Positions 1-10,337 of a DNA stretch of 64,000 nt are shown piece after piece. The notes beneath the pieces were generated by a model, which was not told where the DNA came from, made no database searches, and saw only the letters and a list, made by a program, of their open reading frames with translations. The stretch comes from Xylona heveae TC161 (Eukaryota > Ascomycota > Xylonomycetes > Xylonales > Xylonaceae). Both the position numbers and the translations under genes were made by a program. The stretch is taken from contig NW_017264201.1 of assembly GCF_001619985.1 (NCBI RefSeq), forward strand, positions 1 through 64,000, in the 5' to 3' direction. Positions within the stretch are counted from its first letter, which is position 1, and each line of letters starts with the position of its first letter.

Positions 1-149
1 CTAAATTCCAACTTGTATATGCAGTTTAAAAATTATTTTCTAACGTGTGGAATGATTTATTGTAATGTATCTAGTGCTATATATTTTACGCTGGTAAAAA
101 AAAAAAAAAAAATTTTAAGGGAATTTTTGAGAGATTCTAGAAGGTTTAA

Positions 150-1010
150 AGTGATGTTTTTCAAACCCATTTTCAAGGCCTTAGACTTAAGGGACGCTCC
201 CCAAAAAAATTGCCATGACATTCTTGAGATCTCTAGCTTCACAATGATATATTTTTTTTTTTTTTTGGTTGAAGGAATGCACAAGCGTAAATCCCCAAAG
301 ACATAGTAAGAAAAAAAAAAAAAAAAAAATCGGAAGGATCTTGGAGTGTTTGGGTGGTTCTGAGGCCTATGTTTTGAAACTCATTTTAGGGGTCTTATAC
401 TTAAGGGACGCCCCCCAAAAAATTTACCATGACATTCTTCAGATCTCCACCTTCACAGTGATATATTTATTTATTTTTTCTATGGAAGGGCTGCAGAAGC
501 GTAAATGTTCAAAGACAGAGAAAAAATAAAAAAAAAATAAAAAATCTTTTAAAAGGGTGGTGGAGGGTCCTGGAGTGGTGAGGAAGTGGATGTTTTGGAC
601 CTCCCATGGGGAGCGCAACATGGGAGCAGGCCCCTCATGAAATTTACCATGACATTCTTGAGATCTCCACCTTCACCACCACATCTTCATTTTTCTCATA
701 GGTTGCACAGCTGCAGAAGCATAAATCTTCAAAGAGAGAGAAAAAAATATATAGAATTTTTTAAATAGTTGGTGAAGCTTTTGAGTGGTGAGGGGTACAT
801 GTTTTGGAGAGCCTGTTTGAGGCGCTGGATGAGAGCCCACCTCCAAAAGAAATTTACCACCACATGGAGGACCAGCCCATCTTCACCACCACAGCTTCAA
901 ATTTTCTACAGAGAGCATCACTGCAGAAGCGTAAATCTTCAAAGACCCAGAAAAAACTAGAAATAATTTTTGAAAGAAAATTCCTGGTGTTGAGAGCTGG
1001 GATGTGATCT
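150..1010. repeat. Degenerate tandem repeat, about 215-bp unit, four copies
   Basis: Four diverged copies follow head to tail. The shared core reads roughly accatgacattcttgagatc and starts near 211, 427, 645 and 855 (spacings 216, 218, 210). Each copy then carries a variant of ctgcagaagcgtaaatcttc followed by an A-rich run. The copies grow less alike toward the right. Poly-A and poly-T runs break up any reading frame, so this does not look coding. It could be a minisatellite or satellite fragment. Nothing here proves a subtelomeric position. Confidence 0.8.
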
Positions 1011-1108
1011 GGTCTTAGGAGATGGCGCATGACCAAATAAATAGAATAAATGTTTTTAAATGAATTTTTTTATTTTTTATTTTTATTTTTTTAAACGCTA
1101 ACCCCATT

Positions 1109-1176
1109 CGTATTTTTTTTCTCAGTACGTACCTCTGCACTATCCCAATCCGTATTTTTTTTCTCAGTACGTACCC
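1109..1176. repeat. Short direct repeat, two copies of about 25 bp
   Basis: The string cgtattttttttctcagtac followed by gtacc occurs at about 1109 and again at about 1151, separated by roughly 17 bases. It is a simple local duplication just right of the larger tandem repeat. No gene is recognised on either strand from here to about 1945. The stretch 1400-1600 is AT-rich with repeated taggt/tagata motifs and has no convincing reading frame. Confidence 0.6.
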
Positions 1177-1945
1177 TCTCGCTTCTCTCTAGCGCCAAAA
1201 TCCCCAAACCCCACGATATCTCCCCCAAAATCCCAACTTTGGAGCGACATAGATCAGGATCCAGCGGTCGCAATCCATTTTTAAATGCATGGCGATGCTC
1301 AGGGAGCTTGGGATTAGACTTGGTGCAATTTTCAGCCAATTCCACCTCCGAAGGTTGTTGTTGAACGACTGGCCTTTTGGCAAACCTGAACCGGAATTTT
1401 CGACTTGGGACTATTTAGAAGGCTTTAGATAAGTTATTAAGAAGTATAGTAAATATAGTATGACTAAGCAAGAATGAAGGAAGCATATAAGGCATGTAGG
1501 TAACATAGTATACCAAGAGTTAACCTAACTCTAGACTATCTATAGGTATAACTTAGGTTACATAGGTTAGATAGGTGTCTAAATGACAACCCAGGCCCAT
1601 GAGTTAAGTTGTTAAAACACTACCCAAACCTGACCCTAGTAGAGGGCTGGGTTGGGAGCCTAGCAGGCTACCCTTATCCATTCTACAGCCTACATGGCAC
1701 AATACTTTCGTTTCGCTTCCGGGCCTTCCTAAAGGGGAAGTTTCTGCCCTGTAGTACAACTAACCTGTATTTAAGACACGAGGTTGCTCCAGGAACTTTT
1801 AAATTCATTAGGACTCACGGACAGTACCAACCCATACAGATTGAATTACTTCTTGACTGTCAAATATTTTCTTCGTTTTGTTTTCCCGTTCTTTGTCACT
1901 CACTACGCATCAGACATACAATTTCAGATCGTCAGAGCCAGCAAG

Positions 1946-3338
1946 ATGTCCAGGGTTTCATCCCTGACGGCGGAAGCATTGGCTCGCCTCGAGAGTATTG
2001 GTTTGCCTGCAAAGCCCACACCGATCAAGGGATGGCGATCAATCTCTGGATCCTCGTGGAAAACTATCAGTTCGGGCAGTAGTAGAGAGTCTATTGTCAT
2101 TCCTGAATTTATCGAAAGCATGGAGACGCTACAGTATCTTGGCTTCACAAAGGAAACTGCTGAAAAATTGTGGCTCAAAATCGAAAAAAGACCCGACCCA
2201 GACATGAACGACTTCATGCGGATGGTCCGTGGATGGGTGCGGTCATTTCCAAATGCCGTTGATGAAGACGACGACTGGATTTCTGTCATGAACAAGATCG
2301 GGATAAAAACACGGCTCCGACAGGCAATCTTGACCCCGGAATATAAAGATATCAGGCTTTCCGAGACTTGTCACTACTGGATAAATGAAACAATGCAGTG
2401 TGATTTCCAGTTTCTTGAGTCAATATCGAATAGAATTTTACAAAAGGTACCAATGCCAAACACCCATCTTGTCCCTAACAGCTCGATGTTAACCATCTCA
2501 GATAACGTCTCTTCCGTCCCTTTCATCTGGCGGCGAAACCATGAGCGAGTTTGGACCTGCTTCTCCACCACCCTCTGCCGAATTGTTTGTCGAGCCTTAT
2601 GAAATGCCGGCTTCAGCTGGGCGCGTAAAGGGCAAGAATAAATCCCGAGCCGTTGGCTCGGAGTATTCGGCGAGATCGTTCGAAGAATCTCCGACAAAGA
2701 AGCCGAAGCTTGACCCTGATGATCCCTTCTCTTCTACTAAGCTCGATGTATCCTCTGCTGCTCCTGAGAAGCCAAAAGAGCCAACGATCGTGCTCTATAA
2801 AGGTGGGGATCTTGTACGACTTGAATCAGCTTTAACATTGGAGCCAAATAAAAAAGGTCTTCTAAGGATTATGACACACCCTCCGACAGACCTATCATCA
2901 CTAGAACTCCGGCTATACTTTACCAGCCAGCATGAAATTGCAGAAAAGTATGCAGGATATGCCCATGTGAGGAACGAGGGGGGACGTGGGGCCGGGATCC
3001 TTCATGCAGAAATCCCGACAAGATTCCTTGCCGACATTGTTGATATTTACGGCGAAGAATGGCGTGAGTTTGTTTGGTGCTGCCGGCAGATAATTGATTT
3101 GCCCGATCATCTCGAGTATTTGGCACATCAGCCAGTTATTCGCGCCCCAAGTTGGCTGTTCCCCAATGCAAAGGCCCAAAAGCCTACCACAACTAAGGCC
3201 GACGTGTTGCCATTTAAACTGGACGGAAACAACACAGCCAGTCAGATTGCATTCACAGTTGCTCGGGTAAATGAGATGGATAAAGATGTCTCCGTGTGGA
3301 TTGAAAAAGTCGGCAAGAATCAGGACGAAAAAAGTTGA
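1946..3338 (+). CDS. Unrecognised two-exon protein, about 445 aa
   Basis: Exon 1 is 1946-2446 and exon 2 is 2502-3338. A 55-nt GT-AG intron joins two open frames in phase 0 and gives about 445 residues. The start is the ATG that opens MSRVSSLTAEALARLE; the frame is open further upstream but that part looks non-coding. I see no signal peptide or membrane segment. The middle is Ser/Pro/Lys-rich with a basic patch (SPTKKPKLDPDD) that could be a nuclear localisation signal. A later stretch around LRLYFTSQHEIAEKYAGYA, followed by an ILHAEIP strand, loosely recalls ADP-ribosyltransferase-like folds (a strand, a YFT turn, a helix with AxxYA). That is only an impression. I do not recognise the family. 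Its position beside repeats suggests accessory content. Confidence 0.7.
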
Positions 3339-3809
3339 GCTGCACGATGGAGCAGGACGCGAATGTTCCTTATGGTCCGACGATGAGCTTCCCCCCACCC
3401 AAGAGTTTACCATGATTTCTATCGCACCTTTTCTTTGTTATATCTATCCCTCCAAACGGCAGTGCTCAATAGCTCAATAGCAAGACATTGACCCTTCTCG
3501 AAATTGCTTATAACAGGTTGATTCAAAATATTATCTCTATATGCAATCCTGTGCCCTACTACTTGATGATATTGAATGCGTGCTGCTGTCGAATTGAAAT
3601 AGTCTCCATGCCATGGAATTGGAGCATGGGTCTGGGTGAGCTTGTCTCTGGACCATATGGTATCTATATTTATTTCCTAAGTAAAGCGAAGTACATGGAA
3701 GAGCAGGTATTACATCTTGTAGAGCAGACACATTATATTATATCTAATTGTTCTATATGATACTCTCTTATGGAAAGCAGATCAATTACGTCTTCGGAGA
3801 GCCTTAGGC
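3339..3809. other. Gap between convergent 3' ends
   Basis: This interval separates the 3' end of the unrecognised plus-strand gene from the 3' end of the minus-strand LysM gene. It is moderately AT-rich. I see no gene or RNA in it; it probably holds both 3' untranslated regions. Confidence 0.5.
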
Positions 3810-6800
3810 TTAACTGGCTACACAGACATAATAACCAGGCCAAAGGTTGGAGCAATCCGATCCGACGTCTGGATTCCATGCATTGAATTGGTCAGCAGTG
3901 ATGTTATTATCATGCTCAATATCCCAGCACCCGTCCCCGCTTTGGATCTTGTAATATTTGGAGCAGTCCGTCTTGCTTGATGGCATAATTGGCGATGGCG
4001 AGGTGGATGAGGCGCTCTGAGTAGTGGTAGTGGTAGGTTTGGTCGTAGATGAAGCACCAGAGGGTGCACCAACACAGAGGTAATAACCTGGCCAAAAGTT
4101 TTGACAATTCGATCCAACGTATGGGTTCCACGAGTTGAACTGATCCGCCGAGATGCCATTATTTTGCTCAACATCCCAGCAGCCGTCACCATTTTGAATT
4201 TGGTAATACTTAGAGCAGTCCGTCAGAGTGGATGGCATAAGAGGCGAAGGCACCGTTGATGACGAAGAACCGGAAGTGGTGGTTGGCGAAGCTGTCGTCG
4301 TAGATGGAGCGCTGGAGGAGCCACCGGAGGGCGTAGCAACGCAAAGATAGTATCCCGGCCAGAAGTTCTGACACTGCGAGCCGACATATGGGTTCCATGC
4401 ATTGAATTGATCGGTGCTGATGTCATACTTTTGCTCAACGTTCCAGCATCCATCACCGTCTTGAATCTGGTAATATTGTGGACAATCTGCCCGAGTCGAG
4501 GGCATAAGAGGGGATGGGACGGTAGACGAAGGACTAGAAGTGGCTGTTGGTGTGGTCGACGTCGGCGTAGTAGATTGCGCGGTAGAAGAACTGCTGGATG
4601 GTGGACTAACACAGAGATAGTAGCCCGGCCAGAAGTTCTGACAATTGGACCCAACGTAAGGGTTCCAAGTGTTGAACTGGTCTTTCGAGATAGTATTGTT
4701 TTGCTCAACGTCCCAGCATCCATCTCCATCTTTGATCTGGTAATATTTGGAGCAGTTGGTCCAGGTATCGGGCATGAGAGGCGATGGGGTTGAACCTGCT
4801 GAGCCAGTGCCAGAAGGTGAAACTGATGTAGAGGTTGCCGAGCAGGAGGCGACGGGCGACGAAACACCAACACAGACATCATATCCTGGGTAGAGGTATT
4901 TGCAAGTCGAGCCGACAGCAGGATTCCAGCAGTAGAAATCGGCAAGAGTAATATTCGGATACTTGTCTACAATTGTTTGACAGCTGTCGGTGCTGGATAC
5001 GTTGTAAAATGTGTTGCCTAGAATTGCAAATATGATGAGCGACGGATGCAAATGACACAGGGGCGGTAAGACGAGGCATTTGAATAAGACTTACAGTTTG
5101 ACGTGATGCCAGTCTGAGTCGGTGCAGTGTTTCCGGCAGTGGTCGATGTCGGAGTTGCGGTATTCGTCATATTGTAATAATATGTCGGGTAGCAACTTGC
5201 GGCAAAAGTTGTTGACGAGAGGACGGGGTCTGTGGGAGCTGGGTTACAGTAAGGGTCTACAGCTTCTTGGCAATCCTCCGGAAGGTCTGCAAAAACAAAT
5301 CCGCGGCTCGCATCGTCCGAAGTGATGGGACACCATTCCGTTCGTTCGTTCAAAGCATCCACGGTGGATTGGTTCATGGTTGAATTCGACGTCGGCACAG
5401 GGGGGAGTACTGTCGGCACATACCACGAGGTGGTAAAATTCTGCGTCGTAGTCGCGTTCGGCGCAGGTGCGAAAGTGCCGGTTGGCACTACGAAGGAGCT
5501 TGTGGAACATGAGCTTTTGATTTGTTTGTCTCTGGCTGGCATAATGGTTAGAACACTTACACCGGCGTGGTCGTGACGTCAGTCGAATTGGAGGGAGTCT
5601 CCCAGGAGGCAGTGCCGGGAGGCCTGTAAAATAGTAAGTAAGGTGCCAAACCGGAGTAGCATTTCTTCCTTACGAGATGCATATACCGCGACCAACCATG
5701 ATACCTAGGTTATCGCAGCTATTGTGGATGGTTGGGTTCCATGCAATCAACTGCGAGAGATAATATGGCTGATCTGCCAGAATATCATCGCATGTTTGAT
5801 TTTGCTGCACAGTCTGAAGTTGGCACGTGCTTCCCAGGCAAAGTTCATCCCCCGGTTGAAGGGTAGTACAGTTGTAATCAAGATTGTTTTGAGAGATGAG
5901 ACGGTCAGTTGCTACTGAATTGGCTTGACCAATGCTAACACATGTATCGCCAGACTGGACAGTGTATGTATCACCAGAGCAATACGGCGTCGCCGTAGGA
6001 GCAGTGGAATTCCTGTGAGCAAATCGTCAGTGGTACTTTGTCCTTTCAAGAAGGGTCAATGGCAAGACCAACGACGTGGCAGTAGGTGTAGATGCAGGAG
6101 TCGAATAAGGGTAGCTCGTTGCTGGCACGCTACACGATGAGAGCTGAGAGGAGAACGAATCCGGATTCACTATGGCGCGTCCGTAGTTGGACCCCAGCAG
6201 ATTGGCTTCATAGCGAAGCAAGCAATTAGAGCACGCAGAGTAAGTCCTGTTAAAGAGCCCAGGAAGACAGAAAGTTGTCTGGTCGCTAATCAGAAAGTCA
6301 GCTCAGGTGCAGCCGATAAACCAGGTCTGTTCTGCGCAACATACGAATCGGTGGTACACGCCACATTGTATGCCCAAACCAGAGGGTCTGCAATTGCAGA
6401 GCCAGTCTGGTTTGTGGTATCAGAGAAGGCATAGGTTTCGTTTCCGCAATTTTGAAGGATATTGGCTTGGTAAGACTGAAAGCAGTCATTAGTTTGTGTT
6501 GAGTCAGTCTAAAATAATGCAGAGAGCCCGAACCAAGAGGGAATTTTGACAAGAAGACGTGCAATACTCTGTCAAAAGATTGTTGCTCAGCTGTGACTGC
6601 AGAGCGATTGACTGTGCCGATATCAGACTCGGAGAGCAGGTGATGTTTGCACTCAAGGCCTCACGGCATGTTTGTGGAATCGTGTCTGGCAACGATGACG
6701 AGTTTGGCCAGATCTGGAGACCCCACGAGAAGGAAAGTAAAGAAAAGACGGATAGCAAAAAGAGAGAGAAGCCACTCTGGGGAGAGAAAGATGAATGACT

Positions 6801-6815
6801 GCGTCGCGAAAACAT
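3810..6815 (-). CDS. Secreted multi-LysM protein (seven LysM modules)
   Basis: Seven exons fit: 6815-6534, 6475-6345, 6285-6073, 6012-5674, 5623-5561, 5513-5095 and 5017-3810, giving 884 aa with phases that agree at every junction. The start ATG opens MFSRRSHSSF and is followed by a hydrophobic signal peptide. Next comes the Cys-containing N-terminal region usual in fungal LysM proteins (TCREALSANITC), then LysM 1 (YTVQSGDTC, near residue 216), LysM 2, a Ser/Thr/Pro-rich spacer, and LysM 3-7 in the last exon. Modules 4-7 are near-identical, each with a YYQIxxGDGCW start and an FWPGYYLCV end, separated by Ser/Thr linkers. Proteins of this family are secreted and bind chitin; roles reported for relatives include hiding wall chitin and self-protection. 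The gene is near a subgroup-C chitinase, the same pairing known for Trichoderma TAL6 and chi18-10. The intron 3 donor (GTTGGT) is weaker than the others. Confidence 0.9.
3850..4790 (-). repeat. Four tandem LysM-encoding units inside one exon
   Basis: Four units of roughly 250-280 nt encode LysM modules 4 to 7 of the secreted LysM protein. They begin near 4765, 4485, 4222 and 3972 when read on the minus strand. The LysM cores are much more alike than the Ser/Thr linkers between them. This indicates recent duplication or gene conversion of the binding module within an intron-free stretch. Confidence 0.8.
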
Positions 6816-8394
6816 TGTCACGTTTCCTACTCGCACCTCGCGAACAGAATCATACCACGTTTGAGACCAAAATGTAAAGAAAAAAAAAAAATATGAACGT
6901 TTCCAAAATAAGGATTTGAGATCAAGAGAATGTGTCTGAAGACTCCACAAGAGTCGATTCAGTTACTGTAGATTTGCAATCAAAGTACCCCAAAGAAAGA
7001 GCGTAAAGGTCAATTGACTCAACGAACGAGAGGATATGGATGATTCTTCCACACAAATGTTGAACGAAGGACCATATGGAGCAGTTTAAGGAACGTTGTA
7101 CAGGTCATAAGGAGGGGCGCGACTCGCATTCTTTTCCCCTGAGCTTCAAGCTTCAATTGTGGGGCGATTATAGTCCGAAAGTAGAATTCCTTTTTGTTCC
7201 TGGCCTTGTCTTCTGAGAACAAAAAGCATGGACTCCAACGTTGTATCTTGCGCTCTGCCCGACTCTTCCTCGGATCTTCATTAGCGTGTTAATCTCCCTT
7301 CTAGCAGAGAGGCTGATTGTCATTAGATCTGCCGTAGCGGGGATTTGTCGCCAAGACTTAGCTATAGTTTCATCAGTAGGACCACTTTTTCTCATTCGGT
7401 CAAGAATAAATTATTCGGGTGGAGCTGTTACTATGTGTCACCCAACGACCTGTGCCCGTGCTGATTTGCGCGGTGTAATTTCGGTACAGGCAGTTGGAAC
7501 GTCAGAACATGTGGCAATCCCTGTCCAGCCTTTCCCGTCACCGCGACATTGGTTACATAATTATGGCTCCCCTATCGGAGTAGGAGAGCGGGGCAGGTCA
7601 AAGATTGGGAGATCCGGAGAAACATCTGCAACTGCATGTGCAGTTATCCAGATGATTGACGATGATATCTTTTGAATCCTGAGCGACTAAATCAGCAAGA
7701 TGGAATGCAATGGCCGTGATGAATAGCTGGGATACATACCTGACTGACATTGATATCATGTCTGAGCTATACCTTGGTAGGAGGGGAATGAATCCATCCG
7801 GTCAGCCCGATGAAGCTATAGGACCCTGAAGTGGCACGAACCGAAAATTTTCTTGGATTGTGGGGGCCACCGAAAGTGGTGGGTCAGCCATAGCCAAAGA
7901 TGGAACCTGGTTGCTCGGAATTAGAGCGCACCACGGCACTACGGCACTACAGCGAGCAAGTGGAGGGGCTCTGAAACAAATCCGTGCGAGCGGACTATAC
8001 TCCGGTACTTTCGGTTATGCGCAGCGCCACCCCGAAGACACCCGCCAGCCTAATGATGCTTCCTCCAGGTCCTCCCTTAACTGAATTTGGGGGCCCAAGC
8101 TTCACTACTTTAGGGTAGCCGGAAAGCGGAGGCTCTTGGCAGTGTCGTTCTAGTGCCAGGTACAGTAACTCAATCCCGAAATTATGCCCCACAATCACCA
8201 TCCTCTTACATCCTCTTACTCAATCAGACCAACCTGACTCCATAACTCCACTACTAAAAGACAGGTCAGATGGCAGCGATCTTCTTTACTTCCAACACCT
8301 CTGCACGGCAATTCAAACCCTTTCCCCTGTTTTCCTTGCCAACCCCTGGCTAAGTGTCGAGTGTTTTTTTCAGCTTGATATCCGAGGATCAGCA
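6816..8394. other. Upstream region of the LysM gene, no gene recognised
   Basis: This 1.6-kb stretch lies between the LysM start and the next plus-strand gene. Short open frames occur on both strands but none has a recognisable domain, consistent splice signals or coding-like composition. A short direct repeat (cggcacta twice near 7935) is present. It probably contains the promoters of both flanking genes. Confidence 0.5.
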
Positions 8395-9413
8395 ATGGAC
8401 GCACAGTTGATAGATTCAGCTCAGTGGGGCAAATTGCCATTTGACCTCTTCGTACTAGTAGGTGTCACATGTCCGGCTCCGCAGCTCAGCGTTCAGGGCA
8501 TCGGTCTCTGCCAAGAGACAGCCAAAAGCTTCGTTGAATTGGTCCGCTGTAGCTGATATGCTCAACCTTGTAGGAGAAATGGGATCCGAGCTCCACCGAA
8601 GATGCCCGCGCGCAAGGCGCTCGTCTGGCCATAGATTATGTCAAATTGGGTCTCCGTGGAAGACAGGTATGTCTTATTCTCATTTGTCGACAGAACTCTC
8701 ATTCACCCTCTCAACAGCCTTACCATGAAGCCATCCGCGAAGGGCGTTTCGCGTCACCAACCCAGACGCAAATTGAGACCATCTTGGAGCCAATGCAGAC
8801 CATACGAGAACGTAATTTAAGCTCTACTATCCACAAGGACAAATCTATCTGGCTGCGCACTTGCTACGAGAATGGATCGGATGCTAAGCACGCGGAGCTT
8901 TTATCCAGTCTGAAACAACCAATTGAGGAAATCACTAATGGCAGAGGTCATGAGTGTCTATTTGACGATATGACCTTGTATGATTATGGGTCGCACTGGG
9001 ATCGAATCTTCACACGCTTCCCCGAGCTAGTCGCTGATCCATTTGCTGACCTTGACCGAAAAGAGAAGAAGACTCGCGATGCTCGCGCCGAGGCTCTCCG
9101 CGAGTGGAAAGAAGAGGAGGTCGATGAGTTGGATTATGAAGCCTTCCTCCACTACCACGTCACGGCACATTTCTTTGTGGAAGATCGCGAAACATTGTTC
9201 GGCAATGGCCGGATGCTAATTGTCTGGCTTGACGATCAAGGCCGCGTCGTGCGAGAAACGCGCATTGATACGACCGAGCAGTTGTACGAGGTGTTTGGTC
9301 TCTGTTCGGACGGCAGCATCTATGAATGCAGCGGCACGTGGCTTGATGGTGAGGTGGGGCCGGCTTATCAGCATGACGGCGAATTAGGCTTGCTCTCCGC
9401 GGAGGAGTGTTGA
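8395..9413 (+). CDS. Unrecognised acidic protein between LysM and chitinase genes
   Basis: The main exon is 8718-9413 and is clearly coding. A probable 51-nt intron (8667-8717, GTATGT...CAACAG) joins it to 8574-8666. A further intron (8458-8573) can join that to a first exon 8395-8457 starting MDAQLIDSAQWGKLPFD. The result is about 283 aa. The first exon is the least certain part, and the 51-nt intron is also open in frame, so it could be retained. No signal peptide is visible, so the product is probably cytosolic. The C-terminal half is rich in Asp and Glu, with segments such as EWKEEEVDELDYEAF and LLSAEEC at the end. I do not recognise the family. It lies on the same strand as the killer-toxin-like chitinase, with its stop about 0.9 kb upstream of that start. 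Confidence 0.65.
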
Positions 9414-10337
9414 AAAATTACATCTCTCTCATTAACACAAACAGATGGCTGCAGCCTTGCTACGAAAGTCGTCGGTCCGTCAAAAATCGTGTGCTCGGCC
9501 GAAAACAAATACAGACTTCCCATTAGCTTATACAACATAAAAAGAAAATGAAATTTTTTTTCTGAGCCCCACAACGTTGACACTTCGAATTGGTCTCTGT
9601 CGAGCACACTCGACCCAGTAATGCCCCCGATTTTAGTGTCGACCTCGCCTGCTCCACACCCTGCATAGTGCCCCACACGGCCCGAGAGCCAATTTTGTTC
9701 GGCCTAAAATTGACCCCACTACTCAGGGATATCGGTCGTCTTGGCGGCAGTCATTGTTGTTTTCCGCCGCCTCCTTTTACGCCATCGGTCCTCAATGGGC
9801 TCAGTCGCAAGGATCCATCACAGCTCCACTCAGCCTATGTTGATGCATCTTCTTGCTCTTGACAACCATCGTGTGATAGCGCCAACCCCTTTCAACTGTC
9901 ATGGCTCCCCGCCGGACTCGGCTGAGAGATGAACCGGGGGCTCAGATTATGCTAGGATAGGGATATCATCCCTGCTCCTTGCTCATGATATCCTTCATAA
10001 GGCGCTGGGAGATCTCCACCAGAAAAATGCACAGTACTCATTCATTCTCTTTGGATCTTTCAGAGTTTTCTTTTCCGCTCATTCTTTCATCCTCCATTCT
10101 TTTGTCTCTTGTGCGCGTCTCATCCATATCATTGCATGTGTGACCATCTCCAGCTTGGTCACCGCTTGGACGCTCGTCCTATCCACGTTCTTTAACGAAA
10201 AGATTGAAGTCTTAATTTAGTATTCACCATTCTTTTTATCCTATTTTCTTTTTGGAATTTTATTTCTATCAAACTATTCTGCGAAAGAGGGATATATTCC
10301 AGCCACATTCAATGTTACTAACAACGCTCTTTTGATC
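9414..10337. other. Chitinase upstream region
   Basis: This 0.9-kb interval separates the acidic protein from the chitinase start. The last 300 bases are rich in T and C (runs of tttctttt and ttcattct), as is common in fungal promoters. I see no open frame with a recognisable product. Confidence 0.5.

Noticed and set aside
4407-4793. Plus-strand Arg-rich open frame
   Set aside because: It is the reverse shadow of the LysM repeat exon.
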